Part shown: one piece after another, positions 42,090 to 52,705 of the stretch
Numbering within the stretch: position 1 is the stretch's first letter
How the letters are laid out: each line of letters starts with the position of its first letter
Source of the DNA: Plotosus lineatus
Taxonomy: Eukaryota > Chordata > Actinopteri > Siluriformes > Plotosidae
Assembly: GCA_024760905.1 (NCBI GenBank)
Contig: CM045729.1
Coordinates: 83,861,550-83,925,549, forward strand
Length of the DNA: 64,000 nt
Direction: 5' to 3'
Translations under genes and position numbers: made by a program
Notes under the pieces: generated by a model
The model's database searches: none
Seen by the model: the letters and a program-made list of their open reading frames with translations, nothing else
What the model was told of the DNA's origin: nothing

Positions 42090-44712
42090 GAAGGTTCAGA
42101 CTATGTGCAGTTCAGAAGATCCCTATGGAGAGAAATACAAGTATTCATTTTCCTTTGACCATGTGAGGGTTGCTGGGGTAGAGGGGCTCCAAGGTGAGCA
42201 CCTACTGGTCAGGTTTATTCTCATGGAGCATGACTGGGCCCATATTATAAAGGAGACATGGGTCTGGTCCCTCCACCTATGGGAGGGATTGATCATTGAC
42301 AATTGACTCTAGCCCTTGAGATATCGAAGGGAAGGAGCCTGAATTGTGCACAAGGTCGTGAGATACTGACTATATATAGACAGACTCACCTCAACACATA
42401 GCTTGGGCCTTGGAACCATCCATTTCAAGACAGGCTCGATCTTATTCTATTCTGGAGTTGATTATGGGAAGAGGCAGCAAGCCAGTAGGCTGAGAGGATG
42501 GGTCCTAATAGGTGCTTGTGGTGACAGTTCAGGGTACCCATCCTTTTTTGATTCCTTCGGGAGAGTACTAGAGAGTTCCACCAGAGGGGATGCCCTAATC
42601 TTCCTGTGAGACTTTTTTGCCCATGTGGGTAATGACAGTATGACCTGGAAGAGTGTGGATGGTAAGTATGGCTTCTTTGTTTCCTTGTTGAACTTCTCTG
42701 CTCATCACAGTTTGTCCATCACAATGTAATCAAATGTAAGAGTGACCATAAATGCATTTAGAAACAGGACATTCTAATCAGTAGGTTGATGATCAACTTT
42801 ATAGTTGTGTCACCAAATGTATGTCCATATGTTCTGTACACTCAGGTGAAGAGAGAAATTGAACTCTCACCTAATCACCATCTGGTGGTATCTTGGCTGC
42901 TATGGTGGAGGAGGCCACCCTTTACACCTGGCAGTCCCAAGCATGTAGGTCAGAGCTCCTGGGAATGTTAGACAGAGTCTTCAATCAGAAAGGCCTCTAA
43001 CTAATCCCGAAAGAGGCAGGGGACATGGGCCTTGCTTTGTGTCTACATAATTGAGGCAGCAGCCAATAGCTGTGGCCAGTTGGCCATAGACACCTGTCAT
43101 GATAGTAACCACAGATCCCAGTGGTGGACAACTACAGTGAGGGGAGATGTTCAACTAAAGAACGAGGAGTATTAAGTCTTTTTTTCCCCTGTGGGACTCC
43201 CAAAGCAGAAAATAGGTTTCATTAGGCTAAATGTGCTGCAGGCTGGACTGTCACTAATGCAAAATCTTGAGTCTGGGAGCAGTTCAGTGAGTGCTTGGAG
43301 AGAGACTATTGGTTGGCATCAAAAAGGTCCTGGACCACCTTCTGATGCTTCAGGAGGGGAAGCAGTTCATCAAAAATACTGTTTATAGTGGAAGTGCAAA
43401 GCTGCTCACCTCACCCATGCATGTTTTTGGGAAGTGGAATGCATACTTTGAAGCCCTTCTCAATTCCAAAAGCACATCATCTGCAGAGGAAGACCCTACG
43501 GTTTTAGGTGTGTGTCTGCATTTTGCTTGCAATGAGTTTGCCAAAGGAGTAGAGAAGCTCCTTGGTGGTTCCTCTGGGCTCTAGATGTATGCCTATCTTG
43601 GTTTCCACCTTACATGGTCTTCAAAGGCCGAGCCTCTACATTTACAAATTGGGGTGGTAGTTTCCCTTTTGAAAAAGGGTGACCGGAGAGCATGTTCCAA
43701 CTTTTGTGGAATCACACTCCCCAGACTGCCTGGGAAAGTTTATGCAAGAGTATGGGGAGGACGATTCAACCAAGAATTGAACCATATATTCTGGAGGAAC
43801 AATGTGGTTCTCATCCTGGCTGCAGCACTCTCGACCATTTCTGTACACACTACAGGATCCTGAAGGGGCATGGGAGTTTGCTTAATCTGTCCACATGTGC
43901 TTTATGGAATTAGAAAAGGCTTTCAAGCCTGTCTCTTGGGCTCTCTTAAGGGGTATGCTCCAGGAGTATGGTCTACCAAACCTGTGCTGTGTCCATAAGG
44001 TATGACTGGGACCAGCTTTTGGTCCACATTGGTAACAACAGGGCAAATTAATTTCTGCTGAGGGTTGGAGCCCATCAAGGTTGTCCTTTATCACCAGTTC
44101 TGTTCATAATTTTTATTGGAGACATTTCTAGGCACAGTTGACGCATTAAGGGGCTTGGTTTGGTGGCCATAATATCTCATCTGTTTTTTGACCATGATGT
44201 TGTCCTTTTGGCTTCAAGCTGAGCTGGAATGGAAAGCTCTCAATTTACCAGTTGATAGGTGTTCAAAACCTCACATATGGTCCTGAGCTTTGAGCAGTGA
44301 CAGAAAGAACAAGATAACAGATACAGGCAACTGAAATGAGCTTCTTTCACAGGGGAATATCAGAGATAGGACTAGAACCTCAGCCATTTGGGTGGAGCTC
44401 AGACTAGAACAGATGATCCTCCAAGTTAAGAGGGCCAGTTGACATGGCTTGGACATCTAATTAGAATCCTTCTCAAATGCCTCCCTGGTGCACTGTTTTG
44501 GGCATGTTCAGCAGGGAAGAGACCCTGGATTCAATCCAGAATATGATGGAGGGACTATGCCTCGGCTGGTCTGGGAACGCCTCAATTTTCCCTCAGAAGA
44601 GCTGAAGGAAATGACTGCAGAGAGGGAATCTGGACTCCACTTCTTACACTGCTGCCCCTACAACCTGACCCCAGCTCCTAAGTGGAAAAAAGATTATGAT
44701 TATGAGGGGAAC
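42090..44712 (+). mobile_element. old Rex3-like RTE element, near full length
   Basis: Colinear but heavily mutated relative of the 9269-11477 element that retains the 5' part. It has a leader (GTGAGGGTTGCTGGGGTAGA), endonuclease traces (42403-42609: LGLGTIHFKTGSILFYSGVD; FAHVGND near 42615), linker and fingers traces (43291-43584: FIKNTVYSGSAKLLTS, KWNAYFEALLN), a GVVVSLLKKGDRRACSNF segment (43585-43863), motif A as CALWN/LEKAF near 43900, a motif-B-like QGCPLSP remnant near 44080, and a C-terminal piece near 44488. Dozens of stops. It ends GATTATGATTATGAG. Much older than the 9.3-kb copy. Confidence 0.75.
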
Positions 44713-44732
44713 AATATGTAAACTGTATCCTC

Positions 44733-44940
44733 ATGGTCTTTTTTTTTTTAAACTCTCTGTCCTATTGTTTCATTTCAAACAACATCATGTCTCCTTTATT
44801 GGTATATTACAGTTCTGTTAAAGGTATAGTGCAAAGTTCATCCTTAGGACATCTTCTGTTTTCTATTTGTATTAATGATTTTTTCCGAAATATGCCCTGG
44901 CTGTCATGTCCACTTGTATGCAGATGATCAACACCTCTAA
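44733..44940 (+). pseudogene. LINE reverse transcriptase motif B-C fragment
   Basis: A 64-codon open piece ending near 44927 reads SSVKGIVQSSSLGHLLFSIC and INDFF, a decayed motif B (GVPQGSxLGPLLFxIYINDF). It is followed in a shifted frame by CHVHLYADDQ, the motif C box. This is an L2/CR1-type RT unrelated to the adjacent Rex3-like element. Confidence 0.6.
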
Positions 44941-45069
44941 ACAGTTAATTCATGTATGTGAGCCACTCCACCAAAAGTCGGCTCTTGTGTCCAGAAATGA
45001 AAAATGAGCTTTTTACAGTCAGATAGAGGAGGCCCAAAGCTGCAAAATGCAGCAAAACATTTGTCAATA

Positions 45070-45867
45070 CAGTAAAACCTCCGCTGACGAACGCTTAAGC
45101 TCACGAACTTTTCGCCTCAAGAACATTAAATTTGCGAGCATATTGTCTCTGCTGACGAACTAGTTTTCGGCGGACGAATCAAACCACGCGGTCGAACAGC
45201 GCCACGGTGGCGGCGACGAGAAGCTGATGCACGCTCACGGCGTCACAGTTCGTCACACCCCTTTCTTTGAATGCGGAAGTGGTTTGTGTTTGCTAGACAT
45301 TTTGGACCATATTGAGTGTACTTTTGCTATTATGGGACCGAAAAAGACCCCACCACAGGCGGAGATCATTGAAAAACACGAACGAGGTGTGCGTTTGTGT
45401 GACTCAGCGTCCCAGTACCAGTACGCTAAGTCTACCATTGCTCCCATCCTTAAGAACAAGGAAGCTATTAAGGGTGCGTGTGTGGCTATGCGTGTTTCCA
45501 AACAGTAGGCGTTTCCAAACACTCCTTCCAAACAGTAACTCCCTCCCTCCCTCCTCCCACCCTCCTCCCACTCCATTCCATCAAGCCATCAACTACCATC
45601 ACAAAGGTAAATAAAACGACTTTATTATACAGTACAGTTTATTTCTTTAATTACAATACAATAGCACATTTATTATACATAAAATAAGGTATATTTTTGT
45701 GTAGTTTTAAGGCTTATTTAGTAGAAAATTATGTTTTATGGGGACCTGGGAACGGATTATTCTCATTTTAATGGTTTCTTATGGGAAATAAATGTTCGGA
45801 AGACGAACTTTTCGCCTCACACACACTTTCTGGGAACCAATTATGTTCGTGAGCTGAGGTATCACTG
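45070..45867 (+). mobile_element. Tigger/pogo-like element, 798 bp, with HTH ORF
   Basis: TA (45068-45069 and 45868-45869) flanks inverted ends: left CAGTAAAACCTCCGCTGACG, right reading on the other strand CAGTGATACCTCAGCTCACG. Subterminal CACGAACTTTTCGCCTCA occurs inverted as TTCGTCTTCC...AAAAGTTCGTC-type sequence at 45795-45820. A GC-rich left interior precedes a short ORF (45332-45508). A 3' AATAAA-containing AT-rich half follows. The catalytic domain is deleted. Confidence 0.8.
45332..45508 (+). CDS. Tigger-like N-terminal helix-turn-helix peptide
   Basis: ATG 45332 starts MGPKKTPPQAEIIEKHERGV, continuing RLCDSASQYQYAKSTIAPIL and KNKEAIKGACV, and ends after 58 codons. It matches the CENP-B-type N-terminal helix-turn-helix of Tigger transposases (MGPKK..., I.EKHE.GV...YxxAKSTI..ILKNKEAIKGA), with a short deletion near the start where the basic segment should be. 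It would bind DNA at most; no DDE domain follows. The open frame extends upstream to 45227, but the family start is Met at 45332. Whether it is expressed is unknown. Confidence 0.6.
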   Translation: MGPKKTPPQAEIIEKHERGVRLCDSASQYQYAKSTIAPILKNKEAIKGACVAMRVSKQ

Positions 45868-45869
45868 TA

Positions 45870-46743
45870 CATTGAAAACTGACAGAGCTATTCCATTTCT
45901 TGTCAGCATTCAACTAAAACTTTTTTTTTCCCATTTCTGTTTACTCCAATAAGATCAGTATGTTCTTGACCATTAAATAAAGGTTTAAATTCCTTCAAAT
46001 GATCCTGATTGAAAAAAAACAAAAAAAAACAAACACTGTCAGGTTCAAACAATCGCACTGAAATTAAGAAAACCATATATAAGAAAACTATATAACAAAA
46101 CTCCCTGATCTCTTTATACAAGTAAGCTTCATCCACTCTGCCCTCAGCATTATCATCTTAATCTATATCCTAACCACCAACACAACTCAAGCACACTTTT
46201 ATTAACAGGTGCCTCTTCTTTATCAACATCGAAATCAAAATCTTCAACACAGCTGGCATCCTCATCATCATCATCATCAGTTTGTTCATATGTAAAAGGA
46301 ATGAAACATTTAAGTATTTTTCAGGTCTTGACCAATTTTCATACAAAACTAAACAACGCACAATCCAGCATGTCCAGTCCAGACAAGATTACACACAAAT
46401 CAAATAATAAAAAAAATTCCATAATCGAGTTTCTGCATGCAGACAAAAATACTCACCGGCGAAATAATCTTCAAGAACGTCAAGCATCTTCAAAGCTGAA
46501 TACTAGCATGGAATTTAACATCTATACTAATGCTGCTAGACATTACAGATGACATTTTACTCTCCTTTTCCAGAAATTGTGTGTATTCACAACCTTATAA
46601 ATAAACTTAATGACTGTTATTGAAGAGAATGTCGGACATATTATTCTGCATGGGTTAACTGCAGTCAGGAAGTTAACCGGAAGTTAGCGTGTGACGGGCA
46701 CTGCGCAAGTGCAAGCCCGAGCCGACCGATCGGTGTGCTCGTT
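45870..46743. other. unassigned region
   Basis: On the reverse strand 46190-46280 reads TDDDDDEDASCVEDFDFDVD, an acidic stretch that may belong to a lost transposase or gene. 46640-46743 is CpG-containing and leads into the exon-like repeat. Nothing assignable. Confidence 0.35.
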
Positions 46744-46942
46744 TCAGATCTTCCTTAGCAACTAGCTTGCATTGTTTATAAGCATATCGTCTTCATAACC
46801 TTTATTTTATTTGCTGAAACGACATTTTAATATCAAACCAGCATCCAAAATGGAGAGACTACTTCACAACCGTTCTTCTGGTGTATGGTCTATAATGTGT
46901 CTTGTACTGAACTCGATGAATAATTGCAACAAAAACCAGTAA
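46744..46942 (+). repeat. exon-like orphan repeat, copy 2
   Basis: Matches 23611-23806. Here it lies between CTCGTTTCAG and GTAAGTTTGC, a good acceptor and donor pair, and contains an ATG-started frame MERLLHNRSSGVWSIMCLVL that stays open to the donor. Upstream sequence is CpG-rich. It may be the first coding exon of an unrecognised transposon or gene. Confidence 0.65.
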
Positions 46943-47269
46943 GTTTGCTACTGTTTTTATATAGTTTTATGAGGGTACTTGCCAGAAAAATGGGGGGAAA
47001 AGGACATTTTTAGTGAGTTTTAGTCGATTTCACCTGAGCAGGTGATAGTTGAATACTTGTTTTAATAGTTTAAGCAAAAATCTGAATTTTGATCAAAATG
47101 GACCATTTTTACTTTTCTAGACTTTATCTCAAAAGCGGTCTGTGCGACAAGCACCTACTTTCGGTGGAGTGCCTCACATATTCTGTCTTCACTACAGTTT
47201 GATGTTACTGCCATTCAAAAGTAACTTTCATTCAACAAACTTCTGAACAAGAAAAAGTGTAGTATAGTG
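46943..47269. other. unassigned spacer
   Basis: No homology recognised. It would be intron if 46744-46942 is an exon. Confidence 0.35.
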
Positions 47270-47403
47270 GTCCCCAGCGTTTATATTACCATGGACCAGT
47301 CAACACTTTGCAAATTTACCACGGCCCGGGGTGGGGTGATGGTGGTCATAGACTGTTTGTATTGTAAATAAAGCATTTATATTAATTATTATTATTATTA
47401 TTG

Positions 47404-47445
<42 letters not shown>

Positions 47446-47825
47446 AATAATAATAATAATAATCAGCACTCCATTAATGTTATTTTTCAGCAGTTGAAAT
47501 AAAGTTGGCTGGGAAGTAGAGCTTGAACGTTTCTTTAAAAAAAAAAAAAAAAAAAAGCATCACCAGCTGGGAGAATGAAGGCTCAGGCTCAGTCTCACCC
47601 AAAATCCCTGCTATTGTTTGAAACATGTCCAGCACGCCTCTGTTCATGTGCCGTCTCCTTGTGGGTTACATTTTAGCGCTCAATTGACCGACATATAACC
47701 GAGAAAATCTGGTAATTTTTCAAAATAAAAGACTTTTTCAAAATTAAAGATCGTTCAGACTCAGATAATAAATAAAACTTCTGTGGACCGGTACCCATTG
47801 AGCCACGGACAGTGGGGACCACTGA
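47270..47825. mobile_element. hAT-type MITE, ~556 bp
   Basis: The left end AGTGGTCCCCAGCG is matched by a right end reading on the other strand CAGTGGTCCCCACTG. The subterminal parts also pair (CATGGACCAGT / CTGTGGACCGGTACCCATTG). The flanking 8-mers GTGTAGTA and ATATAGTA are similar. It holds a TTA/AAT tract that is itself a palindrome (47382-47463) and a poly-A run. No ORF. Confidence 0.7.
47382..47463. repeat. (TTA)n(AAT)n palindromic microsatellite
   Basis: About 13 TTA units followed by about 7 AAT units, which are reverse complements. Confidence 0.9.
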
Positions 47826-48439
47826 TATAGTATGTTCTTTGCCACTGCATCTTCTGTTTTGAATCAAAGTGAATAATCGATTAGTTAAGTTCTTAAAGAG
47901 TACAGCCCATAGGAGAGTTGAAAAACTAATACTTTAAGGCCTCATATTACTGTTAAAGAATTTAATTTGTAGCTTAGAGGGCAGCTATCACAATCTTATT
48001 AAGCAAAAACAATTCAATAATTTTGTTAATTTGGAAAATATTTTATTTTCCACCACTAATGCCAAAAGATGCAGGGTAAGTTAACTGTTTTGTAATTTTT
48101 ATTTCTGCGCGATTGACAATTTAATTTCCTTTAACAAAAGAGCTCCCCATTTGAATGTGCAAATGCATGATTGTGTTAATGTGTGTACAGGTCTTGATTG
48201 CACATCTACTCTGTCAACTATTATAGCCTTTATAATTTAAACCATCTTTAACTGTGAGATTTAGTGGGGTTTGGTGTAGTAGAATGTGACGTATGAGAGG
48301 CGTTTTTATATGAATATGTATTTGTGATGTTGTGATTTGACTGTTTTGTGTGTGTATAAAACACCCTAAAAATGAGAAAGCTTGCCTCAAGGGGACTATT
48401 CTACCAATAAATGTCACCAAATGTCACACTTAATATCTT
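47826..48439. other. unassigned spacer
   Basis: AT-rich, no element recognised. Confidence 0.4.
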
Positions 48440-48740
48440 GACCTCAGGGTGTATAAACCTTTGTCCTCTGACCAGGTTGTGTGTGTAATTTGTTCATTTA
48501 AAGTAGGACAAAAGGGACACAGTTGTTTGCATAAGTCTTTTTAACTGAAGGACGACACAGTTTCAGCTGGGTTCACAAAAAAGAAAGAAAAAAAAAGATG
48601 ATCACAGAGACAAAAGAAGGTCATGGAGACAAAATCATATACTGATAGTTTACATACAAATTTCAGCTCTGTACCAATAAATGTCCACAATAATTAATAA
48701 TCAAGCTGTTAATTTCTAAAGTCAAATCATTAGCCATACC
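48440..48740 (+). repeat. orphan interspersed repeat family, copy 3
   Basis: AAAGTAGGACAAAAGGGACA, GTTTGCATAAGTCTTTTTAA, CTGAAGGACGACACA, TTCAGCTGGGTTCAC, AAAATCATATACTGATAGTT and AAATTTCAGCTC. It is among the best copies of the family also at 28822, 39480 and 51836. Confidence 0.7.
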
Positions 48741-48894
48741 ATTTTTCTGTTTTTTTTTGTTTTGTTTTGTTTTTTTTGGATTGTGCAGAAGTTGAATGAA
48801 GTCTATCCTGGCTGACAAAAAGAATAGGAGACTTCACTTTGAACAGTTCATTGCTGGACTCGAGAGACAAAAGTTTCCTGTAAAGCTAAAGATC

Positions 48895-49010
48895 AGTCAA
48901 GTCAATTGGCTTTTATGTTAATTTTAGCCATAAACAGTTAGCACAGTACACAGTTATAATGGGATAACACTCCCCCAAGGCCATGGTGCAACAGGACTAC
49001 AAAACTTCAT
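48895..49010 (-). repeat. Rex-type 3' UTR repeat fragment
   Basis: TCAAGTCAATTGGCTTTTAT, CACAGTACACAGTTATAATG and CCAAGGCCATGGTGCAACAG resemble the antisense 3' end of fish Rex1-group LINEs. Moderately certain. Confidence 0.45.
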
Positions 49011-49347
49011 CATACAGTGATGTGTATTTGTGCATTGTGTGCAAATATATTAGAACTGAGCAAAGACAGGACAACTGGCACAGACAAATAAAGTGCTTTG
49101 ACAAGCCAGTAGCCAACACTGATTGTGTAGAGATTTGGCTGTGAAATGATTATTTAAAGCTTCAGCTACCGTACAGTACCAGTGTATCTTTACAAAACAA
49201 GTGAGACATTAAAATGGAAGTGAAATGGTAAACAGTCAGTGTGTGTATGTATGTATGTATATTTATTCCTTCCTTCAGACTTACAAAGTGTGGTAGCGTG
49301 AGGAAATAAGCAGTGTCTTTGCCAGATAACAAGAGGATGAATAGTTT
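49011..49347. other. unassigned spacer
   Basis: A short GTAT run near 49240. No element recognised. Confidence 0.4.
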
Positions 49348-49359
49348 GTGTGTGTGTGT

Positions 49360-49401
<42 letters not shown>
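49348..49401. repeat. (GT)n microsatellite
   Basis: GT run with one interruption, followed by GGT and a G-run. Confidence 0.95.
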
Positions 49402-50080
49402 TGGTGGTGGGGGGGTAAGGGGTCATCCACATTGCTAATAGCTTTTGGGATGCTATGTGTGCTGTAAATCTGTAATGGAAGAAAAAAAGATTCTGGGGAT
49501 CTTCTCAGCTCTCCCACTGCGCAGTGTTGCAATGGTTGAATGGACTACTGGATTTTATTGAAATCATCTCAGAGGGTTTGGGGTCACAACTGGGTTTCAC
49601 TTAGCATACATAAGAATGTGTGTATAATTAGCATGATGTAATAATGGAATTTTTTTATGTCAGCCTAAAATGTGCTTCTTTTGTCTGACAGACCACCAGC
49701 TACTATTGAATCCAACGGTTATGGTGTAGCACCTGGAGAAGAACAGACCCCCATTTACATTTTAAAATATAATTTTGAAGTACTCTAGTTTCCAGGAATA
49801 TTTCCCTATGGAAGAAGTGGGTATTTCTGTGAAGAACCAAGGGAATGAAAACGGCTTTTTTTTTTTTTGTCTTTTTTTTCATCAGTACAAACTTTGCAGC
49901 ACAGCTGAACTCACGATTGTCTCATATCTCTGTATACCTTTTCATTACAGATTACTTTATTCCCTTTATTAAAACATATAAAAATGTATGTTTAAAAAGA
50001 GCATAATAAAGTCTACAGCCATCACTGTCCTATGGGCTATACTATAATCAGTTGCATACATATTTATGAAGAGACATGGG
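49402..50080. other. unassigned spacer
   Basis: No gene or element recognised. Confidence 0.4.
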
Positions 50081-50085
50081 TAATC

Positions 50086-50163
<78 letters not shown>

Positions 50164-50182
50164 TCACACACACACACACACA
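50081..50182. repeat. (TC)n(CA)n compound microsatellite
   Basis: About 30 TC units followed by about 18 CA units with a few changes. Confidence 0.95.
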
Positions 50183-50376
50183 AACAGTTGATGAAAGTCA
50201 CTTGAGTCCCAGCATGCACACAAGAAACACAATAATAAAGTTCCGGTAATTAGGTACAAATTAGTCCCACCACATGTTACCTTCTTTTTCTACCTTCCCT
50301 TTTTGTCTATAGATGATGCTCTATCACAGCCTCAGGATCATATATCTTGATAAAAAAGTTGTTTGATAGCTAGCAG

Positions 50377-50730
50377 GCTGTCTTCCTTTCGGCTTTTTCC
50401 CCTTTTACTCGGGAGTCGCCACAGCGAATCATCTGATTCATTCGCACGTTTGATTTGGCAGAGGTTTTTACGTCGGATGCCCTTCCTGTCACAACCCTTT
50501 AGCAAGGGATAGAAACACGCTGACGACTTTGCAGCTACTCTTTACGAAAGTCAGCAATGGTTCTTTTACATGCCTCTCACCATAGACAGTGACAGACATG
50601 GCCCACCTTTGATAACCCAGTTAGCTGCACTGGGGGGGGACAGTGACAACCTTGTGGAGAGTTGGCCTCGAACCCCCAACCTTTTGGAGCAGCGATCCAG
50701 CGCCCTATACCACTAGACCACCACTGCCCC
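50377..50730 (-). mobile_element. full-length tRNA-headed SINE with RTE-type tail
   Basis: 354 bp flanked by a perfect 17-bp duplication, TGTTTGATAGCTAGCAG (50360-50376 and 50731-50747). In sense: a tRNA-like head with A box TGGTCTAGTGG (50710-50720) and B box GGTTCGAGGCC (50664-50674). Then a body AGTGCAGCTAACTGGGTTAT with GTGAGAGGCATGTAAAAGAA, a block GGGTTGTGACAGGAAGGGCA / TCCGACGTAAAA matching the RTE LINE leader (15350-15390), and a tail GATGATTCGCTGTGGCGACT ... AAAGCCGAAAGG matching the LINE 3' end (18358-18410). Young and complete. Confidence 0.9.
50664..50720 (-). promoter_or_regulatory. RNA polymerase III A and B boxes of the SINE
   Basis: A box TGGTCTAGTGG at 50710-50720 and B box GGTTCGAGGCC at 50664-50674 on the reverse strand, spaced as in tRNA-derived SINEs. 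One base of the B box departs from the GGTTCGANTCC consensus. Confidence 0.75.
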
Positions 50731-50747
50731 TGTTTGATAGCTAGCAG

Positions 50748-51835
50748 AGATAGTAAATACACAAACAATACTGCAGACCTCCGTATAATCATTGACCTGT
50801 CACATCCTCTCTGATCCTGATCACCAGATTTCTGACAATGAATTTACTTCTCATCACTTCTTCTCCTGCATTCACCCAGCTTACCTCTTTTGGGTTAAAT
50901 ACAGAGTTTCTGGTTCAGAGAACTGGTTGTTCTGTCTTTCTGTTACCTTTTTAACTCCAGCCAGATTTTCATATTTTAACTTTCATACTAACCTGTCTGT
51001 CTGGGATCATACAACTGGACTGAAACGTTTAGGCGATCTAATTTTCTGTATCTTCATTGACTCGAAGGACAATATCTTCAAGTCTGCCTGTCTTGTGTTT
51101 CGTTAATTATATTTGTTAGCATGAGTCTAAATGGAGGACTGCAAGACTTTGTTTCCTGATTATTTCAGTTTTTGTGTTTTTCCTTTGTCAAAGACTTTGA
51201 AAAGGCACTTTCTTACTGTATTTGTGTTCTCCTTCCACCCGCAATAGCTCAGATGCACTGACTCAATTCACATAAACCAACACACAGGAAAGTCGCTTTT
51301 ACCTTCAGTGTCTGGATTCATAACAAGTGCGAGATGGAAACTATCACACATCTGCATATACTGCCAGCAGCTCGGTCACCTGCGCCCATGCCATGATCAT
51401 CTGTGACCAGCAGATCACACTCTCACTCATCGTCTTTGGTTTACTGTCGAGCCCAAGAGTTAATCAACTTTTGACTGTTATATTAATTGTTGATATATTT
51501 CACTGTTTGTCCTTATGACTTTGCACTGTCTTATTCCTTGTTTTTCCAGTCTTATATTGCACCAGCAATCATACAGAAATGTTATTTTAGCATCGCTGAA
51601 TGCTCGTACATGGATGGGCTCTTGTATCCTCAAATCCATTTGGAAATGTTTAGGTGCCGTAAAAGTGCCTTGTTTTTAAGCTGTATGAACCCTGACTTAA
51701 CATTCTTTACAACAGTATTGTACTTCAAATTTTACATTACATTTTACTTTTTTAGCATTTTATTGAAAATTTCTATTTTTCATACAGTGTAATGAAAAAA
51801 AAAAAAATCTATGAAACCAATCACAATGTTAAACT
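50748..51835. other. unassigned region
   Basis: A 104-codon plus-strand ORF (50792-51106) has no recognisable motif. Base composition is more balanced than the flanks. Nothing assignable. Confidence 0.35.
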
Positions 51836-52170
51836 TTTCTCCTTTGAACAGATCTTGTATCAGTCACTGTGCAATTTTAACAAGAGTTCATGTAAAGTAG
51901 GACAAAAGGAACATAGAGCTTTGCATAAGTCTTTTTTTTTTAACCTGAAGGACAACACATGTACAACTGGCTCTATAACCAAATAACAAAAATGGAAAAA
52001 AATAACTAAATAAAATAAAATAAAATAAAATATTAATAATAATAATAATTAAAAAAAAAAAAACACACACACACTGATGGGTTACTGCTAAATTTCAGCA
52101 CCTCTCTAATAGGCTTCTCTAACAATCAACTTATTGATCTTTCTAAATAGAAATGTTTTCTGTAATATCA
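51836..52170 (+). repeat. orphan interspersed repeat family, copy 4
   Basis: GAGTTCATGTAAAGTAGGAC, AAAAGGAACA, TTTGCATAAGTC, CTGAAGGACAACACATGTAC, TATAACCAAATAAC and ACTGATGGGTTACTGCTAAA. It contains an inserted TAAAA/AAT-rich run (about 52005-52065). Confidence 0.65.
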
Positions 52171-52202
52171 AACACTGATTATTTAATGCCAAATTGAAAG
52201 GC

Positions 52203-52300
52203 TACCTTGTGAAAGCCTGGTAAGCTTTTCAGGGTGAATTCTGCCCTTGCCAAAGATTGCTGAGACTAGGCACCAGCTTTCCCGCAAATGAATTTAAGGA
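52203..52300 (+). mobile_element. L2-type tail fragment
   Basis: CCTGGTAAGCTTTTCAGGGT, GAATTCTGCCCTTGCC and GAGACTAGGCACCAGC resemble the tail of the SINE at 52392 in the opposite orientation. Confidence 0.5.
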
Positions 52301-52391
52301 CATGTTTTTATTACAGTTTTTATTTAAATCCTCGACATATCACTTGTTATTAATGCTTAAAAAAAAATTCATCAATTCCTTCATCTTAATT

Positions 52392-52705
52392 AGGGACATG
52401 AGGAGGCTGGCAACCATCTCAGGTTATTCTGGGTAAGGGTAGAGTTCACCCTGAACAGTTTGCCAGGCCACCACAAGGCAGAAACATGCTGACATGTATG
52501 CAGCTCCTATTTATGAAAGGCAACAATGGTTCTTTTACACAAACCTCTCACCATAGACAGTGAGACACATGGCCAGCCTTTGATAACCCAGTTAACTGCA
52601 CTGGGAAGGGGAGGGGGGGGGGCAGTGACCTTGTGGAGAGTGGGACTCGAACCCCCAACCTTGGGATCAGTGAATCAGCACCCTACCACCGGGCCACCAC
52701 TTCCC
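52392..52705 (-). mobile_element. tRNA-headed SINE with L2-type tail
   Basis: In sense: head with GGTTGGGGGTTCGAGTCCCA (B box near 52648-52660) and the same body as the SINE at 50377 (CAGTTAACTGGGTTATCAAA, CACTGTCTATGGTGAGAGG). The tail is GCAAACTGTTCAGGGTGAAC, then CTGAGATGGTTGCCAGCCTC, of the L2 type rather than the RTE type. A G-run of about 14 lies in the middle. Confidence 0.8.

Noticed and set aside
50377..50730. tRNA gene
   Set aside because: The A and B boxes belong to a SINE head; the cloverleaf is not complete and the unit carries a LINE tail and target-site duplication.
50792..51106. 104-codon plus-strand ORF as a host gene
   Set aside because: No recognisable domain, no homologous copy in the window and no splice context; length is compatible with chance.
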